A stretch of DNA of 64,000 nucleotides from Carposina sasakii (GCA_014607495.2 CP053168.1:620001-684000), one strand, 5' to 3'; shown: positions 1 through 12,600, numbered from the stretch's first letter. Notes: generated by a model from the letters alone, not told the origin. Translations and numbers: made by a program.

Positions 1-993
1 CATATGGCATTCGCTGGCATCACCTCGCATTAATTTGTGTAAGATAAAAAATTGTTTTATGAATGAAACCTCTAAACTTTGTCTAAGTTCATCATCATCC
101 TCCTACGCTCCATAAATTATGGTATCGGCGCTATGTGGTCTCTTTCGAAACCTTAGATGATCGAAACTTTCACTATGGGTGCGCCCACCACCGGGCCCTA
201 CACCCTCCACTGACCCTCGAATCTGATAACTCATAACTGCGAAAACAAGCACTTGCACTAACTACAATCGCCACGACAAACCAGACCCGAGCACCTAGCA
301 TGCAAGATAATACATCGCACAATTTCTGAAATCAAATACTAGATAAATAAATCTACCTATGTTTCGCCAACAACCGTGGCATCCTCAGGATTATAGAAAT
401 TAGTAAACTACTAATTATTTTGAAACTCTAAAACCCAACACATTACATACCTACAACCATAGTGATGGTTTGAACTTTCAAATTGTAACGCCTAATACAA
501 TTTCATGATCGAAACTCATAATGTGACAACTATATTCCATACATTTTGCTGTTAATAATCATTTTAAAAACTGTGTGCATGTTTAATTTAGACGCTGGTT
601 TGTTGACTCTCTAAAGTTCCATTTACAGAATACCATTTTCTTGTACATTCAGGAACAATAATTTAATTCTATTATTGACACGTAAAAATACTTGAACGAT
701 GTGTTAATACCTAACGGAAGTTTAGGCCATGACAGTAATTTACTACTTCAATAATATTGTGTGCATATAACACTTTATGCTCTCTTGCAGCAGGCAAAAA
801 AAGGTTTCATGTTTAACATAAAATGATACGTACATTTGATTTGCTGATTGCCTATTTACTTAAAAGAAAACTCATGTTGAAAAAGTTACAAATGTAGGCG
901 CTTTTGGACTTCCTCTTCAAAACCATTCATACTTTAGCAATCGCTCTATTGCAGTTATTTAGCTTCAGAAATTACTCCTTTTCTTAATTCCAG
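1..993. other. Upstream or intronic sequence of BBS5
   Basis: A diverged SINE tail (about 86-160, resembling 20168-20230 and 10238-10320) and an interspersed repeat at 169-505 are present. I see no exon. The first visible BBS5 exon begins in the middle of a codon, so 1-993 is probably intron. Confidence 0.5.
169..505. repeat. Interspersed repeat family A, copy 1
   Basis: Matches 48984-49235 at roughly 90 percent by eye, from TTCACTATGGGTGCGCC to CCTAATACAATTTCA. This copy carries about 80 extra bases (about 402-483) that the other lacks. No coding potential was recognised. Confidence 0.75.
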
Positions 994-3917
994 CGATAGG
1001 CCTCAACTGTGTTCTTTCAACCAACACGAAGGTGGTGAACTCTGGTCTGAGAGGAACCACGCAGGCCCTGTTCGTGTTGGCAGCGTATAAGAGTAATCGA
1101 TACGAGTTCATCTTCACCAATCTTGCTCCTAACTGCATCAGGCATTATACTTCAGTTGTTGGTGTACACAAGTAAGTGTATCAAACTTGGATGAGTCTTT
1201 CACGAAAAAAATATTATCCCTCTCGAATTGCAACGGTTAGCTAATAATAATGGTAACTTCTTCAGCCTATTGCAGTCCACTGGTGGACGTAGGCCACTCT
1301 CACGGCCTAAGGCTATTGCCACAGGGCGGTTTTGCCCATAGCATAGAGGAATAAGATTTCTCTATGCCCATAGTCACCACGCTGGGCAGGCGGGTTGGTG
1401 ACCGCAGTGTGATATTCGGACTATGTTGTTAGTACGGGAGGCGATGCTGCCCACCTCCCGGAAACCCTTAATCGCCTCGTACAATATCCACGGGCAGGCA
1501 GGGGTGGTAACTTTATAGACTGAATGTCTAGTAAACTAGAGGACTCAAAAGTATAATCCTCATGCTATATGAAGCCTCTTTGATATCCCGTAAACAATGA
1601 TTTAGTATTTCGTGTTTGATTCAGAGCGTACGCAGCATCAAGATTGTACCGGGATCTCAAACTGCGCGGCGCCATAATACACAACAAGCAACTACGTATA
1701 CTCCCGCTGGAAAAAGTAAGGTTATCTCATCTACAGGATGTTTTTTCGTTGCCACCCTTTACGAAGGGTACGTACTCTATACATCAAATAAAGTAAGTTT
1801 ATGTCAAAAAAAAATCTGGGAAACTATGTAAATTTTTTGAAATCGGGCGAAATTTATAATATCCAGTATTTATGGTAGTTTTTTCATAGACAGATATTAA
1901 TTATTTCTCGTGAAAAAATCTTGTTACACCCGTCAATGTGCATTTATGCAGAAAAACGCAGTCTATTTACTCAACTTTGGACCCTAATATTTTGGAAACC
2001 AGACACTTCCAGGTATGCTTCCATGGAGAAAAATGATCGTGATGATGAGGAGATTCCGTAGTTTTTGGGAACGTTGACGACCAAAAATCATCCTGTATTT
2101 CCAATAAAATTTACCTTCGTATTTTATTCTAGAGAAGATACAAATAGGTAACAGTTTCTAAGACTCCATCTATTTAGGAAATTCTATACCCATTATCATG
2201 TTTTTCCAGGATAAAAACTACCTAGCCTGTGTCGTTCCCCGCGATCGTACATTTTAAAGTCTTCCAGAAGATCTCCAGCGTTATTTTACGCGCTTCAGCT
2301 CCCACTATCAATCCTATCTTCTCCATTTAACAGATCTGCCTCCATGAGCAGGGTATTTGGAACCTGTCCAGCGACTCCGGCAACCTTGGAAGCCTGGTAG
2401 TCAGTAACGTGCGGGTGGTGTGGTATGCTGACATCAATGATGCCTTCAACGTCTCCATGCCTTATATTACTATTGAAAATGTAAGTTGTTCTAAATTCTT
2501 TAGCTTTACTCATTAACATTAACAAGTACTACCTACATTTCATCATCATCATCAGCCTATTGCAGTCCACTGCTGGACGTAGGCCTCCCCCAGGGCACGC
2601 CACTAGACTGCCATGGGGGTATTTGCCCATAGTCACCACGCTGGACAGGCGGGTTAGTTACCGCAGTTTGTATTTTGGACTATGTTGTAAACATAGAGGC
2701 GTTGCTGCCCACCTCCCGGAAACCCCTAATCGTCTCGTACATTTACCTACATTTACTTATACTCATTTATCTACTTTGGAAGTATCTTGTAAAGGTGGGT
2801 TCCCACGGTGCGTGATATTACGGACGGACGCGCACCAGCCCGCACCACGGATCGTGGAAAACGGAGCGTCTGTGGTAATACAGACGCGTCCGTGGTGCGC
2901 GTCCGTCCATAGCCGTCGGCGCGTCCGCGTCCGTCCGCGAAATCACGCACCGTGTGAACCCACCTTAAGACAAACAGATTTTTTTTGTCTCATAGGTAAA
3001 TAGAAACATAGACACGGCTGTGTTCACGAAATGGGGTAGCAGAAACCGCAGGGTCCTAAAAAACGAACTACAGTTAGTAGGTAGGTACGTACAGGGCTGG
3101 CGAACTGAGCAGTCGCTCCAGGCGCCAAATCCTAGAGGGCGCCTAAATGGTAAAGATATAGGTATATATTATTAGGAGCAAACAGGAGAGGCGCCATAAT
3201 TGGATCTCGCTCCATTCTAAAATTTACTTCGGGCCGGCGCTGGGTATCTACGTACCTAAGTAGCACAGCGAGGACCGATGTAAATCAGTGAGAAGTTGCT
3301 ATCATAATGCTCGAGGGTAATTAATAAATGGACCTAACAAAAGTAAATGTAAGCGCCTATGGATTCCTTATCCTTTATTTAGCATTTACTTTTGTCCAGA
3401 TCTCGATTCGCGACTCCAAATTCGGCGAAGCGCTGGTCTTCGTGGTCCGCCAGTCCTCAGGAGGCTACGTGTTGGGCTTTAGGGCTGACCCTAAGGAAAG
3501 GCTCAAGCCTCTGCTGGCTGAACTGCAGACCTTGCATCAGGCTTATACTGAGAAGCCAATCTTCGGGTTAGAAGTCAATTGGGGGAAAGAAGTAAGTAAT
3601 TTACATTTAAAGATCATAATACATAAATACTTATCGAGGAAGTAGACGCAAACATATTGAAATATGACTTACCTACTTCTTGATATCAAATCATCTTGCA
3701 GACACCAAAACCCGTTAAAGATGACATAGAAAACCTAGAAGAAATAGGAGAGCCACGTGGAGAAATGGGGCCCAATCTGTATCTTGCATCGCAACTAGCG
3801 AAGACCAAAGGAGATGTGGAGTCACAGCCTGTGTATAGCCAATATCTTGGACTGGCTATTGAACCGTTACAAGAAGGATTTACGTTAAAAAGTTTGTTTG
3901 AAGTTCAAAGCAGTTAA
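994..3917 (+). CDS. BBS5: BBS5, BBSome subunit (five 3' exons; N-terminus off window)
   Basis: This is a subunit of the BBSome, the coat complex that moves membrane proteins into and out of cilia; BBS5 carries two PH-like (DM16) domains. The coding exons are 994-1171, 1625-1715, 2334-2480, 3400-3591 and 3702-3917. All have AG/GT borders and compatible phases, and together they give about 274 residues against about 340 in vertebrate BBS5, so roughly 68 N-terminal residues lie upstream. Diagnostic peptides include FEFIFTNL-like [58 protein letters not shown] and the C-terminal [17 protein letters not shown]. The first exon begins with two bases that complete a Ser codon. The stop TAA is at 3915-3917. 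Introns hold a SINE, a mini-palindrome, a 366-bp MITE, a Harbinger-like MITE and a small hAT-like MITE. In insects this gene should be active mainly in ciliated sensory neurons (knowledge of the family). Confidence 0.93.
1262..1508 (+). repeat. Short dispersed repeat B (GCAGTCCACTG family)
   Basis: Shares AGCCTATTGCAGTCCAC, CCCATAGTCACCACGCTGG and CCACCTCCCGGAAAC with copies at 2542-2745, 7105-7232, 16333-16480 and 20508-20672. The family starts after (CAT)n and looks like a LINE- or SINE-derived lepidopteran repeat. This copy is split by a 26-bp palindrome at 1341-1366. Confidence 0.8.
1341..1366. mobile_element. 26-bp palindromic insertion (mini-palindrome copy a)
   Basis: GCATAGAGGAATA opens and CTCTATG closes this insert. 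It is flanked by exact 6-bp direct repeats CCCATA (1335-1340 and 1367-1372). Sister repeats (about 2620, 7190, 16400) show the empty site with a single CCCATA. Confidence 0.75.
1732..2097 (+). mobile_element. 366-bp TIR element, family E copy 1 (TA target)
   Basis: Ends TACAGGATGTTTTTTCGTTG and ACCAAAAATCATCCTGTA form imperfect terminal inverted repeats with TA at both borders, as for Tc1/mariner-type MITEs. Five copies occur in the window. The 11700-12037 copy is inverted. Confidence 0.75.
2542..2745 (+). repeat. Short dispersed repeat B
   Basis: Begins with (CAT)n and AGCCTATTGCAGTCCACTGC. It carries the uninterrupted TTTGCCCATAGTCACC site that serves as empty site for the 1341 insertion. 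Confidence 0.8.
2793..2965. mobile_element. PIF/Harbinger-like MITE, 173 bp, TAA duplication
   Basis: Terminal inverted repeats AGGTGGGTTCCCACGGTGCG and its near-complement at the right end are flanked by TAA on both sides (2790-2792, 2966-2968). The 3-bp TWA duplication is the Harbinger signature. The inside is rich in GGACG repeats and has no gene. Confidence 0.75.
3092..3242. mobile_element. Small hAT-like MITE
   Basis: Starts CAGGGCTGGCGAAC, the usual hAT terminus form, and ends GGCCGGCGCTG. Flanks GGTACGTA and GGTATCTA match at 6 of 8 positions. A related copy lies near 42660-42790 (shared CAGTCGCTCCAGG and GCGCCATAATTGGAT). Confidence 0.55.
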
Positions 3918-3921
3918 TAAA
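3916..3921 (+). promoter_or_regulatory. BBS5 polyadenylation signal
   Basis: AATAAA overlaps the last two bases of the BBS5 stop codon. It is followed by A- and T-rich sequence, so the 3' UTR is probably very short. Confidence 0.5.
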
Positions 3922-4030
3922 CCAAAAGAAAATTTATTTCTTTTATTTCCTATGCATTATGTTGGGTGTACTATCGCAAAATGGCTCCAGCGTTATGGAT
4001 TTTGCATTGCAAAATTAATATATTTTAGGT

Positions 4031-4245
4031 ATGTATGTATGGAAGGTTCTAGAGTGGATACCACGTATCGGCAAGCGCAGCGTGGGAAGGCCACCCGCGA
4101 GGTGGACGGATGACCTGGCCAAGGTTGCGGGCGTCGGTTGGATGCAGGCTGCTTCCGACCGGTCGGAATGGAGGTTGTTGGGGGAGGCCTATGTCCAACA
4201 GTGGACTTCTCAGGGCTGTAAATGATGATGATGATGATGATGTAC
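4031..4245 (+). mobile_element. RTE-type LINE 3' end with (GAT)n tail
   Basis: Encodes the C-terminus of an endonuclease-reverse transcriptase ([37 protein letters not shown]) and ends in a (GAT)n microsatellite. It is truncated at the 5' side and lies between BBS5 and MCPH1. Confidence 0.8.
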
Positions 4246-4759
4246 CTATATGTACCTAGGTCTATACTATAAACATTTTAAAAAATCTGATAGTTCAAAC
4301 ATTATGATTCAAACTAGGCTGAACGGAAGACATAATGTTATTGCCTAAAGTTACATTTCTCCAATAAAAAATAAAAAATCAAAACAAACAAAAGTTTCGT
4401 GAACGTTTTTCTTGTTCGTCATGTACATTATTTATTTTATGGATTTCATTTCTACTATAATTTTGCTGGTTTTTGCTATTTTAATTCTTTACAATACTTT
4501 AGATGTTTTAGAAATTACAGACTTCATACCTCCATACCTATAAATACTTGCTAAAACTAAAAGGTACCTACTTCGTTTTCATTAACTTCTACAAAAACAA
4601 ATGACAAAAAAATTAATAACATGTTATTAAAGTTAAGACTTTAGACATTCATTTGTTTCCTATTTTAAGTTACTAACCTATCTTACTCACATAAATTACT
4701 TTTAAATTTTTCAGTTCTATGTATATACCTGTGATAAAAAGTTTTTAATATAAAAAATC
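4246..4759. other. Intergenic, presumed MCPH1 promoter region
   Basis: AT-rich sequence between the LINE tail and the MCPH1 start codon. I recognise no defined element. Only about 840 bp separate the BBS5 stop from the MCPH1 ATG. Confidence 0.4.
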
Positions 4760-6585
4760 ATGAATAAAGAAAATAACAGAAGTGCAGCTGGACTGGTAAG
4801 TAAACTTTCCAAATTAAAAGTGCTTATTCATCAGAGCAGCACTTGGTTGTAAGGTAGGTAGATTACTATTACCTAATCAAGACCTTTATTTGGGAACACA
4901 GGACTCATTTCTCCAATAGCTGTTAAATCTAATTACTTAGGGATTTCTAAACATCTTGGTACTATGACCAATCCACCACGTAGGACATAATAAAAATCCT
5001 TCTTTTCTATTTAGAAAATGCTAGACAAAACAAAAGTAGAAGATTGATAAAATTTGTAAATTTAATGTCACTTGGTGTCAATAATTTTATTACCATGAAT
5101 AGAATCTGTCAAAGGCACAACCAGGTACAAAATTAGCTTTGGGCAAATTTCTCAATAGGCAGATAGTTCTAACTGATGAATAAAGATATACCTGTATAGT
5201 TTTAGTAACTGATGAATAAATTTTATTATGTCTTTCTCAAAAAAATTATCAGGAAAGAGACAGAGTCAACTTTATCCTTCTAATCAAAGACCTTACATTA
5301 TGCCTATAATACAGGGATGGCGAACCTTTAGTGATATACGTGCCATTTTTCATGAAACAAATAGTATTATAGCTATGACATGCCATCAAATAATTAAGGC
5401 TTATTGATATTATCAAACAAAAATAAAACTAGATGATATTAAGTATACCTAACCTATACTATTTATAAAAAATTCAAAAGTACAATTATCGGTTATTATT
5501 TTAATATATAAAATAATTGTGTGATTTCTGCTGTTTCAAATTAGATCCTAAGTATTTTATGTCATGCTCTTACTTTGTTACTTTCAGCAGAATGCAAGCT
5601 GCTGAACTAGAGTCATCTGACAAACGGTTTCGATGCAATTTATTTTATGTTATTCATTCTCATCTGTATCATTCTGTGTGCCTGGACTATTTTGTTGCGT
5701 GCAAGGGGTGGCATGCGTGTCATTGTTCGCCATCCCTGCTTCAATATATATATGTCGTGGCCATATCGTAGAATTGATCATTTCATGAAATGGTCGAGCA
5801 TTTCATGAAATGGTCGCATTTCATGAAAAGTTCAACTGTCTATTGGCCACATCATGATATGGTTTGGGCAGATCGATGATTAAAAATCGTTTCTCGATAT
5901 GGGCAACTAAACGCCCGATCATTTCATGAAGTGGTCAAGATTATTGATCATATCGTAAAATAGTTACATGAATCACCGGTAGAGGCGCTGCGCGCGTTTT
6001 ATTTATGTGTGAAGATGGCGGATTTTTCTTTTTAGGTTATAAAACAAATTAAAGAGAGTAGGGTGACTATGCAGAAGAAGTTCACGGATAGTGTGTTATA
6101 TTGTATAATGTATATTAGACTTAATGGTGGTTTATAATAATATTGTTAAACAAAAACCTTAGATTACGATAGGTTAGGTTAGGTTAGACTATGACAAATG
6201 ACGCACGAGCCGAGCGAGCGGAGCGAGCGTGCCCAGGCAGCGTCCGGCAATGTGCCAGATGCGAATCGCTTTTGTAAAGTCTTTTATGTTTTTAAATATT
6301 ATATTGTGAAAATATCACATAAATAATAGCAAAAAAAATCATACCATCATACCTTATGGTATACTTATATATGGTGTACGGTATATATTATTTATATAAG
6401 CTCTTACCACATTCGGATTTTATGGACACCCTGTTAATACGATTTGGCCAAACGTGGATGACAAAATCGTGAAATGTAGACGATTTAACGATCTGGTCAA
6501 ATTGAATTGGCCACTTCATGAAATGCGACCACTTCATGAAATGCTCGACCATTTCATGAAATGATCAATTTAACAATATGGCCAC

Positions 6586-6646
<61 letters not shown>

Positions 6647-9600
6647 GAAAAATCTGCCCTTAGCATTATTTGTTCACTGAACATATTGTTATCCCTTTCC
6701 AGCGGAGATCGGCTATAGCTGAACGTATCCGGCTGCGTGAGGAGTGGTCTGCCCTGAAAGGGATGCAAACAAACAAGAGCACAAACAGACAAACAGCCAG
6801 TGTGAGCAAAACTAATGTAACTAATGCTGCCGAAGGCAAAGGTATTGGGAATAAGGAAAATGTTGAACATGTAAGTATAACTTGTGAGTTAAAGGCTGTT
6901 CATAAATTCAATTCAAATTCAAAATCATTTATTCGACATGAAAGCATTAACACTTGTTTGTCGATTGTCTAATTATATGTTACTTTCTATGTTCGCACCC
7001 CAAAAATGAAACCGCTACCAAACAAAAAAGGAGGTGAATTTAAACAATCCAATGACCCTATCTCTTTGCTATAGTGAGAGACAATTTTAAGTGCACTTAA
7101 TTTATCATCATCATCATCAGCCTATTGCAGTCCACGGCTGGACGTAGGCCTCCCCCAGGGCACGCCACAAGACTGCCATGGGGGGGATTTGCCCATAGTC
7201 ACCACGCTGGGCAGACGGGTTGGTGACCGACTTAATTTATATTGACTAGTAATTAAAATTTTCATAGATAATGTAAGTATTCCTGGGAACAACAATAAAT
7301 ATATAGGCATCCATTTAAACACAATTTTTTTATATAAATAATTGCACCGAACCATTTGTGGGCAACTCCAACTCCCACTTGGTTGGTTTTTATTCTATCA
7401 TTAATAAATTCAAGGCATGATGCCTACACCATACATGGTAGTGACATGTCTTGCTTCCACAAGGAACCTAATCTTCCTATAACATAGTGCTTAAGGTCTT
7501 ATGTAGTGGTTACTAAGCAATGGTATATAAATACATAGATAAATATAGAAACATCCATGACTTTGAAACAAAGATCAATATTCATCCAATGGAATGAAAT
7601 GCAGTTATAGTGCTGCAAGCAGAGTCACTACCAACTACACCAACCAAACATAAAAATCACGCCTCTTTCCCAGAGGGGTAGGCAGAGATCACGGATCTCC
7701 ATGCTACGATCCTGACACACCTCTTTCACTTCATCTACTACACTAACCAATCATGGAATATATGAAATAAAATGAAAAAAATGTGTGTTCAATAAAGAAT
7801 ATGAATATATGGAAATCTATACATTATAATAATAAAAATGTAATGGATCGCTGTCTGTACATGGAAGATATATGAGAAAAAATATTATAGGAGACCTTTA
7901 TCAACGCTATTGTATCCAAAAGAATGATTTTTTGTCGGTTTGTCTGTGCGTTTGTGCACGCTGATCTCAGAAACTGCTGAACCGATTTCGATGCAGTTTT
8001 CAGGAATATATTGTGACAGGTCCCACTTAACATATAGGCTGCTTTTTATCCCGGATAATTTCAACATTTTGTTTTTTCTGTGGTCCACGCGGACGGAGTC
8101 GCGGGCGTCCACTAGTAATTTTAATTTGTTGCCAACTTTCCAGGTAGCATTGACAAGTGATGTTCTACAAGGCATAGTAGCTTTAGTGGAGGTAGGGGGT
8201 GGATCTCGCGCCCTGGCGCTGCGGGCCGCGCTTGGAGCCCTGGGTGCCTCCGTCGAGCCCACCTGGCGTCCTACTGTCACTCATCTCATTTGGGCACAAG
8301 GTAAGATATCTTAGAGGTTTCGTGTTATTTTAAATTAAGTTTGTATATTCATATCTTGTACATACATACATATAATCACGCTTTTATCCCTTTCGGGGAA
8401 GGCAGAGCTCCAAGGGCCGATAGAACCACATGGTGCCACTTCTGACCAATTTTGAGGGTATAGTTGAGATGTACAAGTTCGGTTAGTAGTGACAGGTGGT
8501 CAGCCCATCGCCTACAAAACACCAAGACCTTCTTGTCCCACTACTTATATCTTGTATACAAATATACAAATAAATTTGATAATACTTAGGGTTGATTCCG
8601 GCAGTCACACTTAAACCTAAACCTAATCTTAGTCAGATCTATCTCTCTCCGTTCTTAACATAAATGGCTGAGAGAGAAAAGGACAGGTAGGACTAATTTT
8701 ACGTTTAGGTTTAAGTGTGACTGCCGGAATCGACCATAATGTGATTATTATTATTATTAGGTGATGTGTGATCAACTTGTCACTGGTCTTAAATATCTAA
8801 CAGTGCTTTGCTAAGAGTGGCTGTGGTATTTTATTCGTGATCTTGCAGTTCTTGCCACCCCATTTGTAGTAACACAGTTGACTGTTATATTATTGTTATA
8901 GATGAAACTAGAAGGATCCTGGCACTAGGCGTTGAACTGATGTCGACATCTTCTATCTATCTATACGTATAATAAAAATGTAACGGATCGCTGTCTGTAC
9001 ATGTAAGATATACGAGAAAAAATATTATAGGAGTCCTTTATCACCGCAATAGTACCCAAAAGAATGATTTATTTTGAATTTTTGTCTGTTTGTCGGTTTG
9101 TCTGTGCGTTTGTGCACGCTAATCTCAGAAACGGCTGAACCGATTTCGATACAGTTTTCAGGAATATAATGTGACAGGTCCCACTTAACATATAGGCTAC
9201 TTTTTATCCCGGGAAAATGTTTTTGTCCTGGATAATTTCGACATTTTGTTTTTTTGTAGTCCACGCGGACGGAGTCGCGGGCGGCCACTAGTACGTAGGT
9301 AATAAAAATTTGCCGTTGGCTACACCTAGTAGGTATTTTGCATAAAGATTTGTTTACTTACACATTGCGAAGTGTGGAACAACACAAAGCTACATCATCT
9401 ATCTACTATTGGCGGTTTCAACTGTCATGTCGCTCCAACTGCGAATCAATGCTCTACCTATATTCACTACTATATTTTATTTGCTTTATTTACTGACATT
9501 TCGCAACCGTGTGAAAAGGGGGCTAGTTGCATTCGATCACAGGCTCTTAAAGCGGAGACATCAAATTCTATAGCTTCATTTCGCCATTTTCTTATAGTCT

Positions 9601-12600
9601 GGATTGCGTTTCACACCATTTTCGTTGTACTTAAATGCTTTCGTATCGGCATACCTGCCTGTGATTTACACACATATCGTCATCATCTATCATATACTAT
9701 AGGCGATTTATCGCTAAATCTGCTTTCGGACGCCAAGCCATACCGCTATCAACTGGCGCGTCAGTCTAGATTTTGTAAGAGCCCCCCACACTATTGTCTT
9801 CTGAGCGTCTTTTGTCGGTGTCGGGCGAGCGTCAGGCTTCCACTCAGCGCCGTCGTCGCGTCGATGCTGCGTCGATGCCGCGCTGACGCTCGCCCGACGC
9901 CGACGCTCAATAGACGCTCAGAAGACTCTAGTGTGGGGGTCTCTTATTGTATCAACCATATACATCATACGAGGTTGTTTACCTACTTACCTACATATTC
10001 TGTCGTCTACGCTAGGAGGTTGTCGCTCAGTCCGCGCCCGCGCACGCGCCCTGGCTTGCCGCCTCGTGTCCCCGCTGTGGGTAGAGGCGTGCGCGGCGGC
10101 CGGCGGGAGGCTTCCAGAGTCCGCCTTCCCAGCCGCCGCCCGCGCCTCTGACCTGCCCTCGCCAAGGACCTTGCGGCAACTGCTGCTGAGTACCGCTTTA
10201 AGGGTAGACACATGGACTGCAATTCAACTGCAAGTCATCTTCCTGCCCTGTTCCCATTTATTTGGGGTCGGCGCAATATCTATTTTTCTTCCATTCGTCT
10301 CTATTATCCGTCATCTTATTACTCACTCCCAGCACACGCATTATGGCAATTGCACTGCAAGTCGACCGCAAAATGTAACCAACCGTAATCAAACTGCACG
10401 TTAAGTTCAGTTTCATTGCAGTCATGCCAACGGAATTTAAACTGTTTGAAGGTAAAAATATTTTTTACGGAATATTTTGTCCATTTTTTCTGCAGTCCAT
10501 TTCCTTAAATAACATACTTATTGATCGTGCCTTGAGGCGTGCTCTGAGGGAGGCCGACGTCCAGCAGTGGATTGCGATATGCTGACTAATCAATATACAT
10601 ATAGAAAAAATAAACCGACTGCATAAAAATGTTGACTAAGGGCCAATTTTTCCAAACGTCAGATAGCCTATCTAAAGAAAAAGTTGATGTTGGAGTCGAT
10701 TCAACCTAAACCTAATCTTAGTCAGATCTATCTCTCTTCGTTCTTAACATAAATGGCTGAGAGAGAAAAGGACAGGTAGGACTAATTTTACGTTTAAGTG
10801 TGACTGCCGGAATCGACCATATTGTCTCTGTTATGTTCAAGTTTTACAGAAAGACAGTATTAACTTTATTCTAACAGATAGGCTATCTGACGTTTGGAAA
10901 AATCGGCCCTTAGATAGAAAATATCGTGATTAAGTACAACTTAAATGACATAAAAATAACCTCATCATTTCATCATTTACAGCCCTGAGAAGTCCACTGT
11001 TGGACATAGGCCTCCCCCAACAACCTCCACTCCGACCGGTCGGAAGCAGCCTGTATCCGACCGACGCCCGCGACCTTGGCCAGGTCGTCCGTCCACCTCG
11101 CGGGTGGCCTTCCCACGCTGCGTTTGCCGATACGTGGTATCCACTCTAGAACTTCCCGACTCCATCGGCCATCAGTTCTTCGAGCTATGTGCCCTGCCCA
11201 TTGCCACTTCAGCTTGTTGGACCGTTGAGCTATGTCGGTGATCTTTGTACGTCTGCGGATCTCCTCATTTCTGATTCGATCACGCAGAGAGATCCCAAGC
11301 ATAGCTCTCTCCATCGCTCGCTGTGCGATCCTGAGCTTCTTTATGAGTCACATAGTTAGAGACCACCTGAGAGAAAAATAACCTAATATGTAATAAATAA
11401 CGTACACGACCTATGTATTAAATACTCAATGTATATTTTCAGAAAAAAGCCGAACGAGAAAACATACCCCTTCAAGCGTTACTGACGGACAGTAAAGAGG
11501 AGGAGAAAGAGAAGCCGCTGCGGCTGCGCATGTCGAGTGAGACGGAGAATGATACTAGTGCTGAGAGGGACACGAGCAGAGATACTTCAGGGGATACCAC
11601 AGGTGGGGCTCACGGGAATTATTTATGTTATAGTCTGATACCACTGCGGATGTACGACGCTCATCTGTTTATTGAATAAGAGAACTGATTAGGAGAACAT
11701 ACAGGTGTTTTTTGGTCGTCAACAATTCTGAATATTACGGAAAATTCCTCATCATCACGATCATTTTCCTCCATGGAAGCATACCTGGGAAGTGTCTGGT
11801 TCCCAAGATATTAGGGTCCAAAGTTGAGTTATTGTTATTAATATTATACTTGCGTTTTTTTGCATAAATACACGTAGACGCGTGTAACAAACATTTTTCA
11901 CTAATATTTAAAACCACATATAAAAAAACTAACACAAACACTGGATATCATACATTCCCCGCGATCATGTCATAAAAAAAATTGAAAAAATCAAAATCGT
12001 TTCCCCGCAAACGATGGCAACGAAAAAACATCCTGTATATCTACTGGGTTGCCTTTCAAAATATGTGTAGGTAAGTAGATATAACAATTTAAACGCGGTG
12101 GTCATTCTTTGAGAGTGGGGAAAATATTTTAAATTGCTGATATTCTTAGTAAATATTACTGATATACTGGTCAATTTGTCGTACGACAGTAGGATTCCGC
12201 CCGGGGTTTCTTAGCACCCCTGGCTCCGGCGCTTGACTGGCGCCTAAAATTAGGGGAGACCTATATCCAGCAGTGGATTTCCCAGGGCTGAAATGATGAT
12301 AATGACTGGTCAATTTACCCCAGCCCCAGAATCCCGAGTGAACACAGCCCCTCGCCGCGCGCTGCCCGTCTCCATTACTCCTGAGCCGAGGAGGTCACGA
12401 CGGAAACTCTTCACGCAGAAGATCACTGACGGTACTGAGTGCCAGACCGGTAAGTTTATACTTACAAACATATCGACTCAACGTCAAATAGACTATAAAT
12501 ACTATTAAGAAAATGAAAAAAAAAAACATTTGAACTCACGACCTGTCGCAAACCGTGCTTTCGCTCTAACCAACTGAGCTATCGGATCAATTAACTCGGA

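Noticed and set aside
2560..3003. 147-codon open frame on the plus strand
   Set aside because: It runs through dispersed repeat B and a Harbinger-like MITE; the low-complexity product reflects repeat composition.
6168..6192. Interstitial (TTAGG)n telomere repeat
   Set aside because: Only about three units (GGTTAGGTTAGGTTAG) inside a transposable element; too short to suggest a telomere fusion.
9372..10151. 259-codon open frame on the plus strand
   Set aside because: It crosses MCPH1 intron 3, a foldback MITE and exon 4 in the wrong frame, and the peptide has no domain-like features.
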